Source of the DNA: an uncultured Collinsella sp. | Lineage (GTDB): Bacteria; Actinomycetota; Coriobacteriia; Coriobacteriales; Coriobacteriaceae | Direction: 5' to 3' | Assembly: GCA_902462065.1 (NCBI GenBank) | Contig: CABQAK010000006.1 | Coordinates: forward strand, 1-63,834 | DNA: 63,834 nt | In this document: in pieces, positions 1-6,888 of the stretch | How the letters are laid out: each line of letters opens with the position of its first letter | Numbering within the stretch: position 1 is the stretch's first letter | Notes under the pieces: generated by a model | What the model was told of the DNA's origin: nothing | Database searches by the model: none | The model's input: the letters and a program-made list of their open reading frames with translations, nothing else | Translations under genes and position numbers: made by a program

Positions 1-96
1 CTGGGCACGGGCGTCGGTCGGCGCGGTGGCATCCGCGCTCGCGGGCATTTCGGTATCGATGTCCACACCGTCACCAAACAGGCTCGATTGCTCCAT
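1..96 (-). CDS. N-terminus of an unidentified protein (cut by window edge)
   Basis: Only the first 32 codons are inside the window. The ATG at 96 is preceded by a GGAGT ribosome binding site about six bases upstream, and the frame stays open to the edge. The visible peptide starts MEQSSLFGDGVDID and continues as a low-complexity stretch rich in Ala, Asp and Thr. Such short acidic leaders precede many DNA-metabolism enzymes in this group, but nothing diagnostic is visible, so no function is assigned. Confidence 0.6.
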   Translation of the reverse strand, partial: MEQSSLFGDGVDIDTEMPASADATAPTDARAQ

Positions 97-203
97 AGCG
101 GCACTCCTTCGCTCGATTTCAAACGGATACTAGAGTACCACCGGTCGCAATGGGGCCGAATAGCCCTTTCGAACCGCACCGAATCGGCAGCCGACGGACC
201 AGA

Positions 204-409
204 CTGGACAGTTAGTTCAGATACGTATAATTCTGCGAGCCTGATCGTGTTCAGACGTCGTCATTCCAGCCAATTTGGCCGCCCCGGGGGCTGCACGACC
301 GGCTCGTCACCCTTCTAGACTCCCATCCGAACCCCTCCCCCATCCCAAAACAGCTCAAAACGCATGCTGAACCGCCTCGGGTTTATACGTATCTGAACTA
401 ACTGTCCAG
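204..409. repeat. Element bounded by perfect 27-bp inverted repeats
   Basis: The 27 bases at 204-230 are exactly reverse-complementary to 383-409; each arm carries the self-complementary core ATACGTAT. The 152-bp interior has a GC-rich palindromic patch near 279-292 and no convincing gene. The layout (long perfect terminal repeats, about 200 bp, no ORF) fits a miniature inverted-repeat element or a pair of regulator sites. No target-site duplication is obvious at the ends. Confidence 0.6.
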
Positions 410-525
410 GCTCACCCAGAATCGAGCAACTTCGTATGCTCCTTTATGTAACTCAATTCATCGCAGTTAATATTTTATATTGTGTTTGCAATATATTTTG
501 GTATTATCAACGTGAGGTGATTGAA

Positions 526-927
526 ATGAAGAATCAGTCCAAACGTTTCCTAACCATCCTCGTCCCCCTTGTCCTTATAGCAGCCGCTTTGCTCGGCTTT
601 TTCTGGAAGGACATTCCCTTTTCGAAGGGACTTTCCTTGCGGGGCGAAGTCGTTGCTGTGTATCACCCTTCCGCCAGCGGGGCGAGCGAAGGTCGCTTCG
701 TTATCGCAAGCGAGCAATTCCAATCCGCACCGCTGCACCTCAACTTCAAAATCGATTCAACCATCCCCATTAAGGATCAGGATGGTAAGAAGGCAGAAGT
801 CGGAGCCATCAAAGAAGGCGTCTACGTTGACGTAACCTGCACCGTCAACACCAGCAGCGATACCGATCCCACAAAGCTGCCCGCCCTCATAACGCCAACA
901 GCCATCATGATTACGCAAAAGGAATAG
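526..927 (+). CDS. Small membrane-anchored or secreted hypothetical protein
   Basis: About 133 residues. The ATG at 526 is chosen because GAGGTGA lies 5 bases before it; an ATG at 436 in the same frame would add an implausible hydrophobic leader translated from AT-rich promoter-like DNA (TATATT at 476-481, TATTAT at 502-507). Residues about 8-27 form one hydrophobic segment behind a basic N-terminus (MKNQSKRF), so the remaining 105 residues are probably extracytoplasmic. The polar C-terminal domain has a beta-rich look (RGEVVAVY, VDVTCTV). No family recognised. It precedes another small exported protein by 50 bases, and the two may be cotranscribed. Confidence 0.7.
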   Translation: MKNQSKRFLTILVPLVLIAAALLGFFWKDIPFSKGLSLRGEVVAVYHPSASGASEGRFVIASEQFQSAPLHLNFKIDSTIPIKDQDGKKAEVGAIKEGVYVDVTCTVNTSSDTDPTKLPALITPTAIMITQKE

Positions 928-981
928 CTCGATGTCAGAAAGGAGTTTAAAAAATAATCACCAGATAGTTAGGAGCCAATG

Positions 982-1350
982 ATGAAAAAGGTTGCTTATT
1001 TACTCGCCGTCTGCCTTGTTGGGTTATCGTGCATGACCGCGCAGCCCGCCTTCGCAGCAGAAACCCATTCCTCTATCATTTCGCCAGTTGCCGAAAGTCG
1101 TTCAATCTACACCGCTGAAACCACCCTCGCCTATTCGAACGGCGTCAGGCTCCATGTTACTTACACCGTTAACGATACCTATGGAACGATAACGGGCATC
1201 AAATCCATAAAGAACTGGACCTCCAATTCTCGAGTTAGCAACATCAGCTGGACTCATAGATACGGACTCAGCAACGGAAGCGTCGTCGTAACTGTTACTT
1301 ACTATTACAACGGCAGTTGGCATTCTGAAGCAAGAACCATCTATGCTTAG
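982..1350 (+). CDS. Small secreted protein of unknown function
   Basis: About 122 residues with a clear Sec signal peptide: a Lys pair, a hydrophobic core (VAYLLAVCLVGLSC) and a likely cleavage after AFA near residue 26. The mature part is about 95 residues, rich in Ser, Thr, Tyr and Trp, with alternating hydrophobic residues suggesting a small beta-sandwich. Two overlapping ATGs occur at 979 and 982; the AGGAG at 971-975 is better spaced for 982. A strong terminator follows directly. Function unknown; comparable small Tyr-rich secreted proteins occur as toxin-like or immunity-like products, but nothing here proves that. Confidence 0.75.
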   Translation: MKKVAYLLAVCLVGLSCMTAQPAFAAETHSSIISPVAESRSIYTAETTLAYSNGVRLHVTYTVNDTYGTITGIKSIKNWTSNSRVSNISWTHRYGLSNGSVVVTVTYYYNGSWHSEARTIYA

Positions 1351-1358
1351 GATTTTTT

Positions 1359-1384
1359 GGCTGCGGCATTGCCGCAGCCTTTTT
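1359..1384 (+). terminator. Rho-independent terminator
   Basis: Nine-bp perfect GC-rich stem (1359-1367 with 1371-1379), loop ATT, followed by five T. It ends the small secreted protein transcript. The next gene starts only 11 bases later, so its ribosome binding site (GGGG at 1385-1388) abuts the hairpin. Confidence 0.85.
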
Positions 1385-1394
1385 GGGGTTAATT

Positions 1395-1916
1395 ATGGAA
1401 AGCTCAGATAAACGATGCCGTTTTAGCAGTGTGATGTTGCTCGCCACTTTGTCTGTCGCAGCAATCATGGCGGCCTTCTCAGCGTTCAGCGTTGCCAACG
1501 AGGCGCGGGAGGTGCTCTTTGCACCCACTCCCTTCTATATTAACGGTGAGTCCATTCCGAGCGCCGTCCTTACCGCGCTCGCCATCCGCGACGTTCTGGC
1601 CCTGGCGCTTTCAATCACATGCCTGATTGTCTACTTGAACTTCTGCCTTGACGTCGTCAGCACTCAGTCGATATTCACGCGAAAACAATGCCGGCGTTTT
1701 CTGGTTGTTGGGCTTCTGCTGCTCATTTCTTCAATTGTCTCGATTACCTTCGATAACCTATGTGCCGTCCAGCTCCCCAACGACGTCAGTATTACCGCAA
1801 TTGGTATCTTTGGTTTTAACGCTTGGACACTGGTTCTCGCTTTGTTTGCGCTATCTCTTTCGGCTATCTTTGAGTACGGGCGACTCTTGCAGTCGGACGT
1901 TGACGCCATTATTTAG
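1395..1916 (+). CDS. DUF2975-type four-helix membrane protein
   Basis: About 173 residues with four hydrophobic segments (roughly 13-35, 55-76, 94-115, 130-152). This arrangement, immediately followed by an 80-residue Xre-type regulator, is the hallmark of the DUF2975 (YoaS-like) membrane protein/YozG-like regulator pair of Gram-positive bacteria. The ATG at 1395 is used because GGGG lies six bases upstream; a TTG four codons earlier falls inside the terminator tail. In the family the membrane protein is thought to act with its regulator, but no biochemical role is established. The 12-base gap to the regulator implies one operon. Confidence 0.75.
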   Translation: MESSDKRCRFSSVMLLATLSVAAIMAAFSAFSVANEAREVLFAPTPFYINGESIPSAVLTALAIRDVLALALSITCLIVYLNFCLDVVSTQSIFTRKQCRRFLVVGLLLLISSIVSITFDNLCAVQLPNDVSITAIGIFGFNAWTLVLALFALSLSAIFEYGRLLQSDVDAII

Positions 1917-1928
1917 AAGGAGGGCAGC

Positions 1929-2180
1929 ATGCCAATCGTCATGAGACTCGATCGCGTCATGGCGGATCGCAAAATGTCCTCTCAAGAACTTGCCGACATT
2001 ATCGGCATCTCGCCCGTTAACGTTTCGCGCATTAAAACGGGGCGGCTCAAGGGCATTCGCTTTTCGACGTTGACCGCGATGTGCGAGGCACTTCACTGCA
2101 AACCTGGCGACATCATCGACTGGATGTCGGACGAAGAGTACATCGAGGCATTTGGAAGCCTTCCCAGCGACGAAGACTAA
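1929..2180 (+). CDS. Xre/YozG-like HTH transcriptional regulator
   Basis: 83 residues consisting almost only of a Cro/C1-type helix-turn-helix: SSQELADIIGISPVNVSRIK forms the HTH, followed by the family signature around MCEALHCKPGDIIDW. An AGGAGGG site lies upstream of the ATG; a second in-frame ATG at 1941 is possible. This compact family regulates adjacent membrane proteins, and here it follows the DUF2975 gene. The C-terminus is acidic (LPSDED). Confidence 0.88.
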   Translation: MPIVMRLDRVMADRKMSSQELADIIGISPVNVSRIKTGRLKGIRFSTLTAMCEALHCKPGDIIDWMSDEEYIEAFGSLPSDED

Positions 2181-2186
2181 CCAAAA

Positions 2187-2217
2187 TGATCTGTTTTCCT
2201 CCGTCCCCAACGGATCA
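2187..2217 (+). repeat. 31-nt dispersed motif (TGATC...GATCA)
   Basis: Partly palindromic 31-nt motif beginning TGATC, with a central TTTTCCTCCG, and ending CGGATCA. Two further copies occur at 38359-38389 (same strand) and 38392-38422 (opposite strand); this copy and the 38359 copy agree at 26 of 31 positions. It lies between the Xre gene stop and the terminator at 2226. Confidence 0.6.
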
Positions 2218-2225
2218 ATATGAAA

Positions 2226-2263
2226 AGAGGGGGCTGTCCCGCGTTGGCGGGACAGCCCCCTCT
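2226..2263 (-). terminator. Strong terminator between convergent genes
   Basis: Seventeen-bp perfect stem (2226-2242 with 2247-2263), loop GTTG. On the minus strand the stem runs into TTTT, so it mainly ends the htrA transcript. It also separates htrA from the convergent Xre gene. Confidence 0.88.
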
Positions 2264-2289
2264 GGCTTCGATATGTGCGATACGACTCG

Positions 2290-3744
2290 CTAGTAACCCT
2301 GGCCGTAGCCCTGGCCCTGCTGGCCCAACAGCTCCTCCAGATACTGGCGCAGCTGCTCGTCGGTAATACCGCCGTTGCCGGTATCGGTCGAACTGTCGTC
2401 CTGCTGCTGGTTCTGCAGCTCCTCATCGGAGCCCAGCTCGACGGTGACCTTCTTCTCGTCCTTGCCGCGCATAAGCGTAATCTCGACCTTCTCGCCCACC
2501 TCGTGGCTGCGCAGTGCGATGATCAGGCCATCGGCGCTCGTGATCTCGTCATCGCCCAGCTTGGTGATGACGTCGCCCTCCTGAATGCCAGCCTTGGCGG
2601 CAGGGCCGTCCTCAACGACGCTCGCCACATACGCGCCGCTATCGGTGCTCAGCTTGTTGGTGCGGGCGTTGAGCGCATTGACGCTCGAAAGCGTAGCGCC
2701 CATGTACGGATGCACCGGCGTCTTGCCGTCGATGATCTGGTCGGCAATGTTCTTGGCGTAGTTAACGGGAATGGCAAAGCCCACGCCCGAGCTGGAGCCC
2801 GAGTAGCTCTCGATGAGCGAGTTGATACCCACAAGCTCGCCATTGTCGTTGACGAGCGCGCCGCCAGAGTTGCCCGGGTTGATGGCGGCATCGGTCTGGA
2901 TCATGTTGGCATAGATGGTGTTACCGCTGGTAGAGCTCATAGCCGTGGAGCGATACAGCGCCGACACGATACCCGTGGAGACAGACTGCTCGTTGCCGAA
3001 CGGCGAGCCGATCGCCATGACCCACTCGCCCACGTTGAGCTTGGAGGAGTCGCCGATCTCGATCGGCGTGAGCTTGGAGGCGTCGGCGTCCTTGAGCTTA
3101 ATGACGGCGAGGTCGCTCGAAGCATCGTTGCCCACGAACTCGGCCTCATAGGTGGTGCCGTCGTCCATGGTCACCACGTACTGGTCGTAACCATCGACCA
3201 CGTGGTTGTTGGTGAGGATGTGGCCCTCGGTATCGAGCACCACGCCCGAGCCGACGCTGCCCGAGCTGTCCGACTCATCAGCAGACTGCGAAAGCGAGCC
3301 ATTCTGGCTGCCGCTCGAAGTGGCGGTAATGGAAACCACGGAGGGCAGGGCCTTGGCAGAAACGGCCTCGGCAAGTGTGGTGTCCTCGGAGTCGATCGTA
3401 ATCTTTTGCGTCGACGAACCCGAAGCGCCCGCCGTCACGGCATTCTTGCCGCCACCGATATCGAGCGTGCCGCTCATAATGAGCGCAATGACCAGCAGGG
3501 CGCCGCAGGCACAGCCGGCGAGTGCCGTAATAAAGATCGGCAGCTTTTTGGTCTTGGTCTTGACCACCGTGTGCTTGTTTACAACCTGCTGACCGCCCAG
3601 CGGCTTACCGGTCTGCGTGTCGTAGGCCTGCACGTAGGGAATGTTGCTGTCGGCAGGCGTCGACTCCACCTGCACGCGCGGCTGCTGCTGGGTATCGCCG
3701 GCGTTGCCCGCATCCTGGGGACGCTGGGAATCGTACTCGCTCAT
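2290..3744 (-). CDS. htrA: HtrA/DegP-type membrane-anchored serine protease with PDZ domain
   Basis: 484 residues. The start at 3744 has AAAGGA eight bases upstream. Order: a disordered Gln-rich cytoplasmic tail (1-65), one membrane span (69-90), a trypsin-like domain with the catalytic triad His181 (TNNHVV), Asp211 (SSDLAVIKL) and Ser293 (GNSGGA), a PDZ domain (about 365-440, GPAAKAGIQEGD), and a Gln/Gly/Tyr tail. Anchored HtrA proteases degrade or refold damaged exported proteins in envelope stress; the active site therefore lies outside the membrane. The length and single PDZ domain match Gram-positive HtrA proteins. A hairpin lies 30 bases before the start codon. All catalytic residues are present. 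Confidence 0.95.
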   Translation of the reverse strand: MSEYDSQRPQDAGNAGDTQQQPRVQVESTPADSNIPYVQAYDTQTGKPLGGQQVVNKHTVVKTKTKKLPIFITALAGCACGALLVIALIMSGTLDIGGGKNAVTAGASGSSTQKITIDSEDTTLAEAVSAKALPSVVSITATSSGSQNGSLSQSADESDSSGSVGSGVVLDTEGHILTNNHVVDGYDQYVVTMDDGTTYEAEFVGNDASSDLAVIKLKDADASKLTPIEIGDSSKLNVGEWVMAIGSPFGNEQSVSTGIVSALYRSTAMSSTSGNTIYANMIQTDAAINPGNSGGALVNDNGELVGINSLIESYSGSSSGVGFAIPVNYAKNIADQIIDGKTPVHPYMGATLSSVNALNARTNKLSTDSGAYVASVVEDGPAAKAGIQEGDVITKLGDDEITSADGLIIALRSHEVGEKVEITLMRGKDEKKVTVELGSDEELQNQQQDDSSTDTGNGGITDEQLRQYLEELLGQQGQGYGQGY

Positions 3745-3773
3745 AGCTGCGATCCTTTCGTCAAATAACCAAA

Positions 3774-3797
3774 GGCCCGCCAAACATGTGGCGGGCC
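3774..3797 (-). terminator. Hairpin in the htrA leader or terminator of the upstream operon
   Basis: Nine-bp stem (3774-3782 with 3789-3797). On the minus strand it is followed by TTTGGTTATTT. It could end the peptidase operon upstream, but it sits only 30 bases from the htrA start codon, so an htrA transcript starting further upstream would carry it in its leader. Confidence 0.55.
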
Positions 3798-3916
3798 ATC
3801 ATTGTTCACGTTGAGTTGTACCCCAAGCTGGGCAGTCCCGAGCACTAGATGCCAAGATTTCAGCTTTGCTTAAGTAATGACATGCTTATAAGCCAATTCG
3901 TTTTATGCCGTCATGT

Positions 3917-4501
3917 CTATTCGATATAACAGTCGATAGCAAAACTATATGTTGAATCGTTAATAAAGTCCGTAATCGTCGCACCCATGCCTGATCCGCA
4001 CGTCCACTTATCTTTCTCCGCGTCGTATGGCGTTGGCCCCCACCCCGTTTCATATGATGCTTCGCTTTCCGTGAAGTTATTCATCACGTATTTATCCTTC
4101 TGCATGAGCGCGTACCAAGCGTTTGCATACATCACAAGCGGATCGGTTTGGACTATCGAGTACTTTCCGGAACGAATCTCAATTTCTGTTTTATCGTTAT
4201 AATAAGCGACCGTGAGCTCAATCTTGGCAAGCAGCGGCAACGTTTCATCTGATTCCCTCTGGATTGTTATGACATCACCGGCCATAGCGTCCGCAGACAC
4301 AATTTCGCTCTCTGGCGTGAAAATAGTCTCTCTGCTTCTTGTTCGCGTTTTTTCATTGCCATTTTCATCTCTGACCACCGTGTCGACCACGAGCGTCAAT
4401 CGCTTCCGAGCGTCCGGCAACTCCACGGCTTCTGCCATCCCAGCTCGCATCAAAATAGGAGCCCCTGCCATCAGACCTAAAAACTGCTTTCTATCAATCA
4501 T
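3917..4501 (-). CDS. Exported protein of unknown function, third gene of the peptidase operon
   Basis: 194 residues. The N-terminus (MIDRKQFLGLMAGAP, then a hydrophobic run ending near AEA at 25) looks like a signal peptide with a Tat-like DRKQFL start lacking the second arginine. The remainder is polar and beta-rich and contains two cysteines near the C-terminus (WTCGSG and AIDCYIE) that could form a disulfide. No domain recognised. It begins 21 bases after the preceding gene, so it is probably cotranslated with the small membrane protein and the C39-like peptidase; all three appear to act outside the membrane. Confidence 0.7.
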   Translation of the reverse strand: MIDRKQFLGLMAGAPILMRAGMAEAVELPDARKRLTLVVDTVVRDENGNEKTRTRSRETIFTPESEIVSADAMAGDVITIQRESDETLPLLAKIELTVAYYNDKTEIEIRSGKYSIVQTDPLVMYANAWYALMQKDKYVMNNFTESEASYETGWGPTPYDAEKDKWTCGSGMGATITDFINDSTYSFAIDCYIE

Positions 4502-4522
4502 TCTTCATTCCCCTTGTCTACT

Positions 4523-4876
4523 TTATTTGACTTTCTCAGCTGAATGGGGATACAGAACAGTCCCGTCAAGTTCCTTATCTTCCACAAATACTAGAATCCA
4601 TTTATCACCTGCTTTCAACCCTGAGACATATCCGGAACTTGACTTACGGCGCATATCGATTTTCTTACGGCAACCACTTGGCATAAGCGCCTCAAATTGC
4701 CCGTTATGAATATCCGACAGCGTCTGTACTTCAACTGAAATATGTTCGTCATCTTTTCCACCAACGACCGAGGGGCTCGGTTGATAGGCCGCGACAACCA
4801 ATATCCCAAGAAATGCGCAAAGAAGCCCCAGCGTTTTACGTATGCGTTTTCTATCATCTTCGCCGTCACTCTCCAC
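4523..4876 (-). CDS. Small single-span membrane protein overlapping the peptidase gene
   Basis: About 117 residues from GTG 4876, which is preceded by AAGGGA at good spacing; an ATG at 4891 in the same frame has no ribosome binding site. Either start lies inside the last codons of the upstream peptidase gene (overlap 11 or 26 bases), a sign of translational coupling. A basic N-terminus (RKRIRK) precedes one hydrophobic segment (TLGLLCAFLGILVVAAY), then an 85-residue outside domain (GDKWILVFVED). No family recognised; the context suggests a partner, inhibitor or substrate of the peptidase. Confidence 0.6.
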   Translation of the reverse strand: MESDGEDDRKRIRKTLGLLCAFLGILVVAAYQPSPSVVGGKDDEHISVEVQTLSDIHNGQFEALMPSGCRKKIDMRRKSSSGYVSGLKAGDKWILVFVEDKELDGTVLYPHSAEKVK

Positions 4877-5993
4877 AATACGTCCCTTCATGCGATATAT
4901 AAATCGTTGTGTCATATGGAAGAAAACGCAGCTGATTGAACCAACCGTCCCAGACAACAAGCATATATTTCTTATCATTTGAATATGTATTATGCATAGC
5001 CACATATCCCGCAACAGCCATCGCATGAGCGTCATGGCTTGACCTGAGAGTCCCAGAAAAAATACTGAGATTTCCAGAATCTGCAGTTGCCCTGAAAGAA
5101 TCCCAAGATGGATACCAAGCAAATGATGTCTCAAGCCTTTTCCCGCGCCTAGCACAGAACTCCTTAATAGCCGGGGCAGCATTTGGAGATGGAGTCCTTC
5201 CTTGGGTAAAGTAAAGGCCCGTAGCTTGATCGAATGACTTATTTGGATCGCCGGATGTTCCCGATAACTGCCAAAGCTCATGATATAAGTCTGGCAATTT
5301 GAGCCGGTTTAGCGTTACATAATGGCTGCTTACCGCAAACATTGCAGACACATCGCAAGCATAGGTCCCCGTTTCTTTAATAACCTCTGATTGTGTAGGC
5401 GTTATCATCCCTGAAATTGTTTTACTTGCGTCAATGACATATCCTTGCTTATACAGGTCTTTGGGCGATACGAAAACATCCTCGAACCTGCCTGGAGATC
5501 CTCTGCGGCTATTTCCCACAGAAAACACCGCTGTTGACCGGCATCCCTTCTCATCTAAAACAACGTTATTATCCAGATCTGCAATACCAAAAGACAGCTC
5601 GTCAAATTTCAAAGCAACGATGTCATCTTGGGATGCGAGAAGAGCTATTTCATCGCTTGTATTCTCAATGGGCATAGGGGCGTTCGGAGCCAAGCAGTAT
5701 TCGCTGATCCACCAAGATCGCTCTGAATCAAATACGACGTAGCCATAGTTAACGTCATCCCGCTTCGCGCGAACGATATACCCGATTGATTCCCCATCGG
5801 AATTCACCATTTTTACTGGGTCACAAGCGGTCACCGGCTCATCCGATACGTCATCAAAGAAAGCTTGCGCTTGCTCCACAGCTATTTGCGGTGTGACACG
5901 AACCAAGTCGTCGTCTCCAAAAACCAACCTTGGAGACATCAGGGCGGCAAGCAATACTATGAATCCGACAATCACCTTTCTCGAATAACGCAT
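4866..5993 (-). CDS. Secreted papain/C39-like cysteine peptidase domain protein
   Basis: 375 residues from ATG 5993, which is preceded by GGAGGAA; an ATG four codons upstream lies within that site. The signal peptide spans about 1-26 (VIVGFIVLLAALMSP). The C-terminal half has the order expected for C39-like/BtrH-type papain folds: a Cys in TYACDVSAMF, a His in SHDAHAMAVAGY about 115 residues later, and an Asp in VVWDGW. The usual Q/N-x-C-G-P motif is altered to Y-A-C-D, so activity is uncertain. The N-terminal 180 residues resemble the pro-region of secreted peptidases. It heads a three-gene exported operon (5993 to 3917). Confidence 0.6.
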   Translation of the reverse strand: MRYSRKVIVGFIVLLAALMSPRLVFGDDDLVRVTPQIAVEQAQAFFDDVSDEPVTACDPVKMVNSDGESIGYIVRAKRDDVNYGYVVFDSERSWWISEYCLAPNAPMPIENTSDEIALLASQDDIVALKFDELSFGIADLDNNVVLDEKGCRSTAVFSVGNSRRGSPGRFEDVFVSPKDLYKQGYVIDASKTISGMITPTQSEVIKETGTYACDVSAMFAVSSHYVTLNRLKLPDLYHELWQLSGTSGDPNKSFDQATGLYFTQGRTPSPNAAPAIKEFCARRGKRLETSFAWYPSWDSFRATADSGNLSIFSGTLRSSHDAHAMAVAGYVAMHNTYSNDKKYMLVVWDGWFNQLRFLPYDTTIYISHEGTYCGE

Positions 5994-6124
5994 TTCTTCC
6001 TCCATCCGTGCAGTAGGGAGATACGGTAACTAAATGATATTCGTGAGATAGTGTTATACGTTTGATATTGTTTTTACTGACCCACTTTAAATCGGTGAAA
6101 GGTCTTCTTCTCGCCCTAAACGAG

Positions 6125-6155
6125 AAAAGGGTACTGGAGAAATCTCCGGTACCCT
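6125..6155 (-). terminator. Terminator of the glnA-like/regulator operon
   Basis: Near-perfect 13-bp stem (6128-6140 with 6143-6155, one G-T pair), two-base loop, then TTTT on the minus strand. It lies 20 bases past the regulator stop. Confidence 0.8.
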
Positions 6156-6175
6156 CACATTCCTCTATTTACTTG

Positions 6176-6838
6176 CTAGTCCTTAAACAGATAGCCCACG
6201 CCACGGACGGTGGTGATGTGTGCCGCTATCTGCGGGCCCACCTTGGAGCGGATGCGTCGGATGTGCACGTCGACGGTGCGCGTGCCGCCGCAGTACTCAA
6301 AGCCCCACACGCGGTGCAGCAGTACCTCGCGGCTGTAGGCACGGTTGGGATGCGTCGCCAAAAAGCTCAGCAGCGAGTACTCCATCAACGTCAGGTCGAT
6401 GGGCTCGCCATCGAGCGTCACCTGGTAGGTAGCCAGGTTGATCTCAAGGTTATCGATGTTGAGCACATCGTCGGCGGTAACGGTCTCCTCCTCGCCCATC
6501 AAGCGCTGCGCGCGAGCCTTGAGCTCGTTGGGCGTCGCCGTGGGGCACACAAAGTCGGCATGCGCGTGATTCGGCAGGCGCAGGGTACCGAGCGCCTCGT
6601 CGTCGACGATCACCAACATGGGGACCCCGCCGCGATCGTCAAGCCACTTGGCAATCTGATCGATGCGGTCGCTGCGGATGCCGTCGGAATCGAGGATCAG
6701 CAGGTCAAAGTCGTGCGCCGCAGTTGGCGAATCGGGGGTTGCCAGGCTCACCTCGACACCCAGGGTGGTCGTCAAGCTGCGGGCAAACTCGTGGAAGCGC
6801 GTCGTGCGCGCCATGAACAGGGCACTCTTTTCGGACAT
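6176..6838 (-). CDS. Atypical OmpR-family regulator (GlnR-like)
   Basis: 220 residues; ATG 6838 with GGAGG six bases upstream. The C-terminal winged helix (about 125-220) is typical of the OmpR/PhoB class: LTLMEYSLLSFLATHP, YSREVLLHRVWG, RTVDVHIRRIRSKVG, TVRGVGYLF. The receiver domain (1-110) is degenerate: it keeps DLLILDSDG but lacks the usual acidic pair near the N-terminus and the conserved Lys. This matches actinobacterial GlnR, an orphan regulator of nitrogen genes with no phosphorylation pocket. It lies 50 bases behind a glutamine-synthetase-like gene, which supports a nitrogen role. GlnR is inference from architecture and neighbourhood. Confidence 0.7.
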   Translation of the reverse strand: MSEKSALFMARTTRFHEFARSLTTTLGVEVSLATPDSPTAAHDFDLLILDSDGIRSDRIDQIAKWLDDRGGVPMLVIVDDEALGTLRLPNHAHADFVCPTATPNELKARAQRLMGEEETVTADDVLNIDNLEINLATYQVTLDGEPIDLTLMEYSLLSFLATHPNRAYSREVLLHRVWGFEYCGGTRTVDVHIRRIRSKVGPQIAAHITTVRGVGYLFKD

Positions 6839-6888
6839 ATCGGCCTCCAAAGAAATGAGCTCAATCGTACTGGAACAAGCCAGCGCGA

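Noticed and set aside
88..318. Plus-strand frame across the 27-bp inverted repeat
   Set aside because: No ribosome binding site, unusual composition, and it runs through the repeat arm and the start of the opposite gene.
2275..3768. Very long plus-strand open frame opposite htrA (and similar frames opposite feoB, ebgA, aspS, ppc and htpG)
   Set aside because: They are reverse-strand shadows of GC-rich genes with clear protein families; no ribosome binding site and only low-complexity Val/Ala/Arg/His-rich translation.
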